From: Longimicrobium sp.
GTDB lineage: Bacteria > Gemmatimonadota > Gemmatimonadetes > Longimicrobiales > Longimicrobiaceae
Reading direction: 5' to 3'
NCBI GenBank assembly: GCA_030446945.1
Contig: JAUJMI010000054.1
Span: forward strand, 1-12,764
DNA length: 12,764 nt
The notes beneath the pieces are model-generated. The model saw only the letters and a program-made list of their open reading frames with translations, did no database searches and was not told where the DNA came from. The position numbers were made by a program, and so were the translations under genes. Shown here in pieces: positions 1 to 5,829 of this stretch; position 1 is the stretch's first letter, and every line of letters begins with the position of its first letter.

Positions 1-1231
1 GCACCGAGCGCCCCGCCCCCGCCTCGCCGGCGAGCGCCGCGCCCAGGTGGCCGAGGAACTCGCCCAGCATCCGTCGCTCCGCCCGCGGGCTTCCCGCCTC
101 GCACACGAACACGCGTGCACTCCCCCCCCCCCCCGCCTCCACCCGCGCCCCCAGCGCGAAGCAGAGCCCCGTCACCGGATCGCTCTCCGCCGTGAGGAGG
201 ATGCGCACCCCCTCGCCCATACCCATGCGCTGCGTGCGCCCTTCGACGTCGAACACCTTGTTGAAGCGGAGCGCCTGCACGCGCGCCTTGAGCTGCGCCT
301 CGTGCGCCTCCAGTGCGTGCGAGCCGGTGTAGACGCCCTTGTGGAACGAGCGCTTCTGCAGCTCGCCCACGGTGCGGATGCCCCGCGCGTTGAGGACCTG
401 CCGCGCCTCGGGCGTGATCCCGTGAACGCGCGACAGGTCGTCCTCGCGGTCGGCCTGGGCGCGGCACTGGTCGAAGAAGCCGCACCCCGCGCACAACGGC
501 ATCACGTGCCACGCGGCCTCGGCGGGCGTGCACGCCGCCACGCGCGCCAGGTCCTCGCGGAGCAGCTCGCGCACGTGGTGGCGGTACGCGGCGAGCGCGA
601 ACGGTCGCGGCTTTCCAGCCCCGCGCGTCCAGATCCATCCGCGCCTCGTCTCCGCCACGCCGTCGATCCCCTCCGCGCGGCAGATCTCTTCGAGCAGGAG
701 AGAGTAGAACGCGACCTGCGCGAAGTGCTGAAGCGTGCCGTTGCGGCTCCACTTGATGTCGACCACGCCGAACCGCGCCCGCCCGTCCCTGCCGCGGCGG
801 ATGCGGATCAGGTCCGGTTGCGCGGGCTGGATGGCGATACGCGGGTCGACCCCGTGCCGCGCCGCGAAGGCCGCCGGATCGCGCAGGAGGAGCTCCGGCT
901 GCACGATCCACCGCGTCTCGCCCGGATCGCGCAACGCCTCGACCACGCGACCGTAGGCGAGCTTGACCGCATCGCCGTGCTCGTTGCGCCCCGCCGAGAG
1001 CACGGCGCCGGGAAAGCGGCGATCGAGCTGCGCCAGCTTCCGCCGCTCGAACACCCGCCCCGCCTGGGTGAGGAGCCCCATCCCCGGCCGCGCGCTGCCC
1101 TTGGGGATCTCGATTCCGCGCAGTGCCGGCGGCACCATCTCCCAGCGGAGGCGGCGATCGCAGCGGAAGCGGAAGTGCTGTGCGGCAAGCGATCCGGTTA
1201 GGCGAAGCGCCGGATCTTCGGGATGGGCCAT
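1..1231 (-). CDS. RecB-family PD-(D/E)XK nuclease with four-Cys (Fe-S type) signature, partial
   Basis: The minus strand is open from an ATG at 1231 to the left edge, giving the first ~410 residues; the C-terminus lies outside the window. Visible signatures are the nuclease core D140, then D158-I-K160, followed by Q172-x3-Y176 (the RecB-family QxxxY motif). Cysteines sit at C24 and at C247-x2-C250-x5-C256, the spacing of the iron-sulfur staple known from AddB and Cas4 nucleases. A helix-hairpin-helix-like stretch (HGITPEARQVLNARGIRTVGEL) follows at about residues 265-290, then a region beginning FDVEG that could be an RNase H-like or unknown domain. The order resembles TM0106-like RecB nucleases, but family assignment is by eye. 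A role in DNA repair or processing is inferred. No clear Shine-Dalgarno precedes the ATG. A long plus-strand reading frame over the same bases is only its mirror. A run of 13 G in the coding sense encodes a glycine stretch near the left edge. Confidence 0.8.
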   Translation of the reverse strand, partial: MAHPEDPALRLTGSLAAQHFRFRCDRRLRWEMVPPALRGIEIPKGSARPGMGLLTQAGRVFERRKLAQLDRRFPGAVLSAGRNEHGDAVKLAYGRVVEALRDPGETRWIVQPELLLRDPAAFAARHGVDPRIAIQPAQPDLIRIRRGRDGRARFGVVDIKWSRNGTLQHFAQVAFYSLLLEEICRAEGIDGVAETRRGWIWTRGAGKPRPFALAAYRHHVRELLREDLARVAACTPAEAAWHVMPLCAGCGFFDQCRAQADREDDLSRVHGITPEARQVLNARGIRTVGELQKRSFHKGVYTGSHALEAHEAQLKARVQALRFNKVFDVEGRTQRMGMGEGVRILLTAESDPVTGLCFALGARVEAGGGGSARVFVCEAGSPRAERRMLGEFLGHLGAALAGEAGAGRSV

Positions 1232-1328
1232 GCGAACAGGTGCGGTCGTGGGGTGGGCTCGGGGAACGGATGGTACCGGGTCGAGGGGGGCGATACAAGC
1301 GAAGAAAAGCCGAACACTGGCCCCCGCC

Positions 1329-1379
1329 CCGCTCGTCACCTCGCTGCCCCTCCCCCAATAACTACCTGGGAGAGGGGCG
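1329..1379 (+). repeat. intergenic repeat copy A (imperfect hairpin)
   Basis: The copy starts CCCGCTCGTCACCTCGCTGC and runs into an imperfect hairpin: arm 1346-1356 and arm 1368-1378 pair over 11 positions with one mismatch around an 11-base loop. The same start, with two small differences, occurs on the opposite strand at 1650-1701, so the two copies form an inverted pair. Function is unknown; it looks like a dispersed GC-rich repeat rather than a gene. Confidence 0.6.
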
Positions 1380-1497
1380 CTGGCAGGCATGGGTGCGGGG
1401 TCGCGCGAGGCGGTGCGGCGGCAGGCACCGGGCAGCCCCGTGCGGCGGCCAGACGGGATTCGGTGTGCCCGGCAGCGGTCGAGGCGGGGGAGAGGGA

Positions 1498-1517
1498 GGG
1501 CGCGATGAATCGCGCCC
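1498..1517 (+). repeat. short palindromic hairpin, TGAA loop
   Basis: GGGCGCGA (1498-1505), loop TGAA, TCGCGCCC (1510-1517): a perfect 8-bp stem. Near-identical arms recur at 1565-1585 and, on the other strand, at 10802-10821. No T-tract follows, so it is not a typical intrinsic terminator. Confidence 0.65.
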
Positions 1518-1564
1518 CTGCGGGATTGGTGCGGAGGGAGGGGCGGCGGAGCAACGCCGAGCTC

Positions 1565-1585
1565 GGGCGCGATGAAATCGCGCCC
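1565..1585 (+). repeat. short palindromic hairpin, TGAAA loop
   Basis: GGGCGCGA (1565-1572), loop TGAAA, TCGCGCCC (1578-1585). The arms are identical to those of the hairpin at 1498-1517, 48 bases upstream, and the loop is one A longer. The first T and last A of the loop can also pair, extending the stem to 9 bp. Confidence 0.65.
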
Positions 1586-1649
1586 GCACGAGTGCATCTG
1601 CGCGACGTCGCGTACCCACCCCCCTCTCTTGATAACAGCGAGGGCGGAG

Positions 1650-1701
1650 CCCTCTCCCGTTACCGGGAGAGGGGGCAGCGAGGAACGAGCGGGGGTGAGG
1701 G
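1650..1701 (-). repeat. intergenic repeat copy B (perfect 10-bp hairpin)
   Basis: CCCTCTCCCG (1650-1659), loop TTAC, CGGGAGAGGG (1664-1673) form a perfect hairpin. It is followed by bases that, read on the minus strand, match the start of copy A at 1329. Its outer 17 bases (1685-1701) recur exactly, on the other strand, at 10718-10734. Hairpins of the CCCTCTCCC/GGGAGAGGG type are, from memory, common between genes in GC-rich bacteria. Confidence 0.6.
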
Positions 1702-1707
1702 TCATCC

Positions 1708-1737
1708 TTGCGTCAACCAGCGCACCTGCTCTATCTT
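1708..1737 (+). promoter_or_regulatory. candidate feo operon promoter
   Basis: TTGCGT (1708-1713) and TATCTT (1732-1737) are separated by 18 bases and resemble a weak sigma-70 pair. Predicted initiation near 1744 would place the Fur-like box just downstream, where a bound repressor would block transcription. The match is modest and depends on the context. Confidence 0.35.
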
Positions 1738-1746
1738 CCCGCCAGT

Positions 1747-1761
1747 TGAAACTGATTCTCA
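1747..1761 (+). promoter_or_regulatory. Fur-like operator upstream of feoA
   Basis: TGAAACTGATTCTCA agrees at 12 of 15 positions with the 7-1-7 Fur consensus TGATAATGATTATCA, and its two halves are themselves inverted repeats at 5 of 7 positions. It ends 29 bases before the first feo start codon and overlaps the expected transcription start. Iron-dependent repression by a Fur-family regulator is therefore likely, although no regulator gene lies in the window. Confidence 0.55.
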
Positions 1762-1790
1762 CCTTCGGCTTCTCCGGCGGAACTCAGCGC

Positions 1791-2069
1791 ATGCTGAAGC
1801 GTATGTTTGGGCGCAGGGACAAGGCGCCGGCCGCGGCTGCGTGCGGCGGGTGCCCGCTAGCGGCGTGCGCCACCGGGTGCGAGGCCGCCGTCCTGCGCAT
1901 GGACTGCGAGCACGGCGAGGCGCACCGGCTGCGAGGGATGGGGCTCTTCGAAGGCTCCATGGTCCGCGTGCTGGATTCGCGCAACGGGATGCTGCTGGAG
2001 GTCAAGGGGTGCAAGCTGGCGCTGGGGCAGTCGCTCGCGTCGTCCATCCAGGTCCTTCCCGTCGGCTGA
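1791..2069 (+). CDS. feoA: FeoA-like protein with N-terminal cysteine cluster
   Basis: This 92-residue protein would be a cytoplasmic partner of the Fe2+ transporter FeoB. The second half (about residues 45-91) is the FeoA SH3-like fold: HRLRGMGLFEGSMVRVL, then an EVKG turn and a strand ending in IQVLPV. The first half is unusual: it carries C18-x2-C21-x4-C26-x3-C30 and C39, and C74 lies in the fold itself. FeoA proteins are normally ~75 residues with no such cluster. It could bind iron or an Fe-S cluster, or act as a redox switch, but this is inference. The start at 1791 is chosen because it lies 29 bases after the Fur-like box; the frame is open upstream to an ATG at 1572, but that stretch overlaps repeats. 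A second ATG at 1803 is possible. The Shine-Dalgarno (GGCGGA) is weak. The stop precedes the next feoA by 5 bases. Confidence 0.8.
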   Translation: MLKRMFGRRDKAPAAAACGGCPLAACATGCEAAVLRMDCEHGEAHRLRGMGLFEGSMVRVLDSRNGMLLEVKGCKLALGQSLASSIQVLPVG

Positions 2070-2074
2070 AGCCG

Positions 2075-2299
2075 TTGGCGCGGTCGCTGGCAGAGCTCGA
2101 CCCCGGCGAGCGGGGCCGCGTCACGTCGGTGGCTGGCGACGCGGACGCTACGCGGCGGCTGATGGACATGGGGCTCATCCGCGGGACCACGGTGGAGGTG
2201 GTGCGCCGCGCCCCGCTGGGAGACCCGATGGAGGTGAAGCTGCGCGGCTTCATGCTGACCCTGCGCCGCTCCGAGGCAGAGCACATTACGGTGGAGTAG
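2075..2299 (+). CDS. feoA: FeoA, ferrous iron transport accessory protein
   Basis: This is a canonical 74-residue FeoA: LDPGERGRVTSVAG, then RRLMDMGLIRGTTVEVVRR, APLGDPMEVKLRGFMLTLRR and a closing ITVE strand. FeoA is a small cytoplasmic SH3-like protein that acts on FeoB. The frame is open far upstream but has no ATG or GTG near the domain, so the TTG at 2075, five bases after the preceding stop, is the best start; translational coupling to the upstream feoA is likely because no good Shine-Dalgarno is seen. The stop codon TAG abuts the feoB ATG with no gap. Having two FeoA genes before one FeoB suggests the two have different roles, with this one the standard FeoB partner. Identity is secure; the exact start is less so. 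Confidence 0.85.
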   Translation: MARSLAELDPGERGRVTSVAGDADATRRLMDMGLIRGTTVEVVRRAPLGDPMEVKLRGFMLTLRRSEAEHITVE

Positions 2300-4480
2300 A
2301 TGGACGCGACCGAAATCGGCGGCACGATCGCCGCACCCCCCGCACCCTCGCCCGCCCCCGCCGCGCGCGAGGGTGCGCTGCATGTGGCGCTCATCGGCAA
2401 CCCGAACACGGGGAAGAGTACGCTCTTCAACGCGCTCACCGGAATGCGGCAGCGCGTCGGCAACTACTCCGGCGTCACGGTGGAGCGGGTGGAGGGGCGC
2501 TACCGCGACGCGGAGGGGCACCCCGTCACCGTGCTGGACCTTCCCGGCACCTACTCGCTGAGCGCGTCCTCGCCGGACGAGGAGATCGCGCTGGGGGTGC
2601 TGCTGGGGCGCACGCCCGGCGCGGATGCGCCGGACGTGGTCGTGGTGGTGCTGGACGCGCAAAACCTGGAGCGCAACCTTTTCCTCGCCACGCAGGTGCT
2701 GGAGCTGGGGCTGCCGACCGTCGTGGCGCTGAACCAGGTGGACGCGGCCGCGGCGGCCGGGCTGCGCATCGACCTGGTGGAGCTGACGCTGGAGCTGGGG
2801 GCGCCGGTCGTCGCCACCGTGGCGACGCGCGGCGAAGGGCTGGAGATGCTCAAGCAGGCGGTTGCGAAGGCGCCCGGGCTTCCGCGTCCCGGGCGCCGCT
2901 TTGAGCTCCCGTGCGAGGCGGCCCAGGCGCTCGCGCCGGTGGAGGATGCGCTGGAGGCCGGCGGGCTCACCCCGTCCGCGGCGGGGATGGAGGCGCTCCG
3001 CCTGCTCGCGGTGCGGCAGCCCGGACGGCACCTGGCCGGGATAGCGGGGCTGGACGAGGCGGTGGAGCGCGCGCACGACGAAATCGAGGCGGCGGGGCTT
3101 TCCGCGCGCAGCCTGGAGGCCGAGGTTCGCTACGGCTGGATCGCCGAGGTGGCGGACCGCGTCGTCACGCGCGCCGGGGGCGGCGAGCGCACCCTCACGG
3201 ACCGCATCGACGCGGTGGCGCTGCACAGGGTGGCGGGGCCGCTGCTCTTCGTGCTGATGATGGGGATCGTCTTCCAATCGATCTTCACCTGGGCCGAGCC
3301 GCTGATCGGCATCGTGGAGGGGCTGATCGGGGGCCTGGGCGGGTGGGTGGCGTCGATCCTCCCCCCCGGCGACCTCAACTCGCTGGTGGTGGACGGGGCG
3401 ATCGCGGGCGTCGGCTCGGTGCTCGTCTTCCTCCCGCAGATCGTGATCCTCTTCCTCTTCATCGGCTTCCTGGAAGACAGCGGGTACATGGCCCGCGCCG
3501 CCTTCATCATGGACCGCTTCATGAGAAGCGTGGGGCTGCACGGCCGCTCGTTCATCCCGCTCCTCTCGGGCTACGCCTGCGCGGTGCCGGGGGTGATGTC
3601 CACCCGTACCATCGAGAGCCCCAAGGACCGGCTGGCCACCATCCTGGTGCTGCCGCTGATGAGCTGCTCGGCCCGCCTGCCCATCTACGCGCTCCTGATC
3701 GGCACCTTCATCCCGCCCATCGCGGTCGCTGGCGTGTTCAACCTGCAGGGGCTCACCCTGCTGGCGATGTACCTGCTGGGGACGCTGACCGCGCTCGGCG
3801 TGGCGGCAATCTTCAAGCGGACGCTGATGCGGGGCAAGGCGCGTCCCATGATCATGGAGCTGCCGCCGTACCGCATCCCCAACCCGCGCTCGCTCTTCCT
3901 CACCGTGGGGCACCGCGCGAGCATGTTCCTGAAGCGCGCGGGGACGCTGATCCTGGCGCTCTCCATCGTCCTCTGGGCGCTGGCGACGTACCCCAAGACG
4001 GACGCGCCTGCCGGGGCGAGCGAGCAGGCGGCGCAGGAGGCGCAGCTCGCCGGGAGCACGCTGGGGCAGCTGGGGCACGCCATCGAGCCCGCCGTGCGCC
4101 CGCTGGGGTACGACTGGAAGATCGGCGTGGGGATCGTTTCGTCCTTCGCGGCGCGCGAGGTGTTCGTCTCCACCATGGGGACCATCTACGGCGTCGGCGC
4201 GGCGGACGAGGGCTCCACCTCGCTGCGCGAGAGGCTGCGCGGCGAGCGGCACGCGCGGAGCGGCGCGCTGGTGTACACGCCGCTGGTTGCGGTGGGGCTG
4301 ATGGTATTCTACGTGTACGCCATGATGTGCATGAGCACCGCCGCCGTGGTCGTCCGCGAGACGGGCGGCGGCTGGGTCGGCCTGGGCTGGGCCGGCTTCC
4401 AGTTCGCCTACATGCTGGCGCTGGCGTACCTTTCCGCCCTGCTGGTGTACCAGGGCGGACGCGCGCTGGGGCTCGGATGA
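2300..4480 (+). CDS. feoB: FeoB, ferrous iron transporter with GTPase domain
   Basis: A 726-residue inner-membrane Fe2+ transporter. The N-terminal G-domain shows the P-loop GNPNTGKST (33-41), switch threonine in GVTVE (58-62), DLPG (80-83) and NQVD (145-148). The membrane domain begins near residue 310 with several hydrophobic segments. It contains the two conserved core cysteines, C427 in CAVP (where E. coli FeoB has CNVP) and C456 in MSCSARLP, and later a SSFAAREVFVSTMG segment. Length is slightly below the 773 residues of E. coli FeoB. A 25-residue Ala/Pro-rich leader precedes the G-domain, so the true start could be a little later, but GGAG four bases before the ATG and its exact junction with the feoA stop favour 2300. 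It is followed 12 bases on by the FeoB-associated peptide. Very long minus-strand frames across this gene are GC-driven mirrors. Confidence 0.97.
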   Translation: MDATEIGGTIAAPPAPSPAPAAREGALHVALIGNPNTGKSTLFNALTGMRQRVGNYSGVTVERVEGRYRDAEGHPVTVLDLPGTYSLSASSPDEEIALGVLLGRTPGADAPDVVVVVLDAQNLERNLFLATQVLELGLPTVVALNQVDAAAAAGLRIDLVELTLELGAPVVATVATRGEGLEMLKQAVAKAPGLPRPGRRFELPCEAAQALAPVEDALEAGGLTPSAAGMEALRLLAVRQPGRHLAGIAGLDEAVERAHDEIEAAGLSARSLEAEVRYGWIAEVADRVVTRAGGGERTLTDRIDAVALHRVAGPLLFVLMMGIVFQSIFTWAEPLIGIVEGLIGGLGGWVASILPPGDLNSLVVDGAIAGVGSVLVFLPQIVILFLFIGFLEDSGYMARAAFIMDRFMRSVGLHGRSFIPLLSGYACAVPGVMSTRTIESPKDRLATILVLPLMSCSARLPIYALLIGTFIPPIAVAGVFNLQGLTLLAMYLLGTLTALGVAAIFKRTLMRGKARPMIMELPPYRIPNPRSLFLTVGHRASMFLKRAGTLILALSIVLWALATYPKTDAPAGASEQAAQEAQLAGSTLGQLGHAIEPAVRPLGYDWKIGVGIVSSFAAREVFVSTMGTIYGVGAADEGSTSLRERLRGERHARSGALVYTPLVAVGLMVFYVYAMMCMSTAAVVVRETGGGWVGLGWAGFQFAYMLALAYLSALLVYQGGRALGLG

Positions 4481-4492
4481 CGGAGGTGGATC

Positions 4493-4651
4493 ATGGCGGG
4501 TGAGCTGGTGCAGTCGGCCGCGGTGGGCGTGATCGTCCTGGGCGCGGCGAGTACCCTGGCCGTGCGCGGGTGGCGCATGCTGGCCTCCGCGCGCGGCAAG
4601 CCCGGCGACGACGCCTGCGGCGGGGGCGGGTGTGGGTGTGGGAAGAAGTGA
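4493..4651 (+). CDS. FeoB-associated Cys-rich membrane protein
   Basis: This 52-residue protein starts at an ATG five bases after a perfect GGAGGT (4482-4487), 12 bases past the feoB stop. Residues 4-24 form one hydrophobic segment (VQSAAVGVIVLGAASTLAV), followed by a basic stretch and a cysteine tail, CGGGGCGCGKK, with C42, C47 and C49. This layout matches the FeoB_associated family (PF12669), small single-pass proteins encoded directly after feoB in many bacteria and thought to play a FeoC-like accessory role. The cytoplasmic Cys tail could bind Fe2+ or an Fe-S cluster; this is inference. It is the last gene of the operon, with a terminator 21 bases downstream. Confidence 0.85.
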   Translation: MAGELVQSAAVGVIVLGAASTLAVRGWRMLASARGKPGDDACGGGGCGCGKK

Positions 4652-4671
4652 CGGCGGAGGGTGGAAGGAGT

Positions 4672-4712
4672 ACGAGGGGGGCGACGCTGGTATGCGTCGC
4701 CCCCTCGTTTGT
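4672..4712 (+). terminator. intrinsic terminator of the feo operon
   Basis: Left arm 4672-4687 and right arm 4694-4708 pair over 15 bp with one bulged G around the loop TGGTAT, followed by TTTGTGCT. It lies 21 bases after the last feo gene. The stem is nearly symmetric, so it may also stop minus-strand transcription from the toxin-antitoxin remnant. Confidence 0.8.
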
Positions 4713-4738
4713 GCTGTGTCGCGCAGTCTCGTGAAGCT

Positions 4739-5077
4739 TCAGTTCGTCAGCGCCCGAGCGAGGGCCAGGAAGGCGGCGTCAGGATCTTCATGGAAGGGCC
4801 GCACCGCGATGCTCCGGTCGCGGAGGAGTGCGGCGGACTCGCCTACGGAACAGTTGCCGAGATCCAGATCACCTTCGGCGGATGGCCAAGAAGCAGGCTC
4901 CTCTCATGGAAATCCGCACATTGGACACGATCGTCAGCCCCTGCCCGCGGCGTGTTGCCAGAGAGCCGTATCACGGACGGCATCCAGCCCGAGTTCGTGA
5001 ACGTGCACGGAGTCTGGATAGAGGTCCCCCAGGAGCCGGACGAGGCGCGGCGAGAGGTTCTGATCGAACAGGAGCAT
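4739..5077 (-). pseudogene. DUF5615 PIN-like toxin remnant, frameshifted
   Basis: The minus strand from an ATG at 5077 reads MLLFDQNLSPRLVRLLGDL and on to WQHAAGRG, the start of a DUF5615 (PIN-like, Mut7-C type) toxin, then stops early at 4934. The rest of the family pattern continues in shifted frames: GLTIVSN, then ADFHERSLLLGHPPKVIWIS, then GNCSVGESAALLRDR to an end ALARALTN with a stop at 4739. Three single-base deletions (near 4938-4945, 4917-4921 and 4857-4860) would explain this; undoing them gives 113 residues, the usual family size. The start overlaps the antitoxin stop by one base (TGATG). The gene is therefore a recent wreck, or the sequence has local errors. Intact family members are thought to be RNases paired with DUF433 antitoxins. 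Confidence 0.8.
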
Positions 5078-5305
5078 CACAGGTCCGGCACCGCCATCAG
5101 CTTCCGCTGGATGTCCGCCGCGGATGGCCAGCGACGCACGGAGGTACTCAGCTTCGAGGTAAGGAAAGTCCGCGAGGATCTCAGCCTCGGTCATTCCCAA
5201 GCGAGGTAGTCGAGGGACTTCGTAGACGGTGATACGCATGCCGCGAATGCACGGCTTGCCTCCACGCTTGTCCGGCTCGATGGTGATGCGCTCGCGATAG
5301 CCCAT
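5077..5305 (-). pseudogene. DUF433 antitoxin remnant, frameshifted and fused to toxin frame
   Basis: From the ATG at 5305 the minus strand reads MGYRERITIEPDKRGGKPC, IRGMRITVYEV, then GMTEAEILADFPYLEAEYL, a clear DUF433 protein (VapB-like antitoxins with a small DNA-binding helical domain). Between V and GMTE the encoded PRLPRL makes no family sense, but the next frame reads LDYLAW, exactly what the family has; an extra C at 5214-5216 and a missing base at 5196-5198 offset each other. A further extra base near 5120-5127 shifts the end: the alternative frame gives AADIQRKLMAVPDL and a stop at 5077-5079. Uncorrected, the antitoxin reads straight into the toxin as one fused chain. Corrected length is 75 residues, normal for the family. 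An in-frame extension upstream to 5485 is not family sequence. Confidence 0.8.
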
Positions 5306-5308
5306 GCC

Positions 5309-5337
5309 CCGATAGAGCAGAAACCCCGTGCGGTCAA
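5309..5337 (-). promoter_or_regulatory. candidate promoter of the DUF433/DUF5615 pair
   Basis: On the minus strand TTGACC (5337-5332) and TATCGG (5314-5309) are exactly 17 bases apart, a good sigma-70 layout. Initiation would fall at or near the ATG at 5305, implying a leaderless or nearly leaderless transcript; this fits the absence of a Shine-Dalgarno there. Confidence 0.4.
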
Positions 5338-5344
5338 GTCGTCG

Positions 5345-5362
5345 TCCGGGACGAATCCCGGA
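5345..5362. repeat. short hairpin upstream of the toxin-antitoxin promoter
   Basis: TCCGGGA (5345-5351), loop CGAA, TCCCGGA (5356-5362), a perfect 7-bp stem lying 8 bases before the -35-like box. It could be an operator for autoregulation of the pair, but nothing beyond its position supports that. The rest of 5306-5444 holds no gene. Confidence 0.35.
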
Positions 5363-5444
5363 TCGTCCTGTCAGAACGGCGGGGGCCCGCGCGTTTACGG
5401 GTTGCCTCGCAGTTCCGCGCCGTCCACAGCCTCCTCGACTCGCC

Positions 5445-5789
5445 ATGAAAACCTCCCGGCTCACTTCGATGCTCCTAGCCTGCATACTCGCGGGCGCGTG
5501 CTCTCCACTGCTGTCGGACGAGGAGCGGATGGATGCGGTACACGTAGGCTACATCACGCGGAGCGGCGACATGCTCAGCGGCACGGGGGCGGTGGAGCGG
5601 TTCGAGATCGAGGGCGGATTCTTCGCCATCCGCGGCGACGACGGAAAGGTGTACGAGCCGATGAATCTGGCACCCGCTTTCCAGCGCGCCGGATTTCGCG
5701 TGCGTTTCACAGCCAAGCTGCGCAAGGACGTGGGGAGCTTCCGCATGGTCGGCGAGGTCGTCGAGATCCAGCAGATCTCGAGGACGTAA
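5445..5789 (+). CDS. small putative lipoprotein, OB-fold-like, unknown function
   Basis: A 114-residue protein beginning MKTSRLTSMLLACILAGACS, a short lipoprotein signal with C19 as the probable lipidated residue (the box LAGAC is a weak match) and C13 as an alternative. The mature part is a run of predicted beta strands: AVHVGYITRS, ERFEIEGGFFAIRGDDGKVY, then GFRVRFTAKLRKDVGSF and GEVVEIQQI. The pattern RGDDG..YEPMNL followed by RVRF.A resembles small OB-fold-like periplasmic proteins of unknown function. The start is chosen for the signal peptide; the frame is open upstream to an earlier start at 5328, but those residues are Arg/Pro-rich and overlap the promoter of the divergent pair. No clear Shine-Dalgarno is seen. 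A terminator-like hairpin follows 40 bases downstream, so it is probably a single-gene unit. Confidence 0.75.
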   Translation: MKTSRLTSMLLACILAGACSPLLSDEERMDAVHVGYITRSGDMLSGTGAVERFEIEGGFFAIRGDDGKVYEPMNLAPAFQRAGFRVRFTAKLRKDVGSFRMVGEVVEIQQISRT

Positions 5790-5829
5790 ACCGCTGAATC
5801 GCCGGCGCAGGTGAGAGGGAACGGAGCAG

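Larger units (their letters stand above)
1232..1790. other. repeat-rich intergenic region between nuclease and feo operon
   Basis: The 559 bases between the divergent nuclease and feo genes hold no convincing gene; reading frames here lack recognisable protein features. The contents are an inverted pair of ~50-base repeats (1331-1379 and 1650-1701), two short GGGCGCGA hairpins (1498-1517 and 1565-1585), and, at the right end, a candidate promoter and Fur-like operator for the feo genes. Each is listed separately. Confidence 0.7.

Noticed and set aside
47..1201. 384-residue plus-strand reading frame at the left edge
   Set aside because: It is codon-aligned with the nuclease on the minus strand, which shows the real motifs; the plus frame has none.
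1..1231. Cas4 as part of a CRISPR locus
   Set aside because: The cysteine and nuclease motifs are shared with AddB and other RecB-type nucleases, and no cas gene or array is nearby; the protein is also much longer than Cas4.
1329..1701. CRISPR-like or mobile element with a transposase
   Set aside because: There are only two inverted copies, no regularly spaced repeats, and no transposase or Cas gene in the window.
1223..1790. gene candidates in the gap before feo (several overlapping frames)
   Set aside because: They cross hairpins and repeats, have low-complexity products, and no Shine-Dalgarno or family pattern.
1784..4252. 822-residue minus-strand reading frame across the feo operon
   Set aside because: It is the mirror of feoA and feoB, rich in Arg, His, Gln and Pro as expected from a GC-rich antisense frame, with no recognisable domain.
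2911..4503. 530-residue second plus-strand frame inside feoB
   Set aside because: It is a Gly/Arg/Ala-rich shifted frame of feoB with no domain.
4672..4712. riboswitch or tRNA-like structure after feoB
   Set aside because: The sequence is a simple long stem with a T-tract; a terminator explains it fully.
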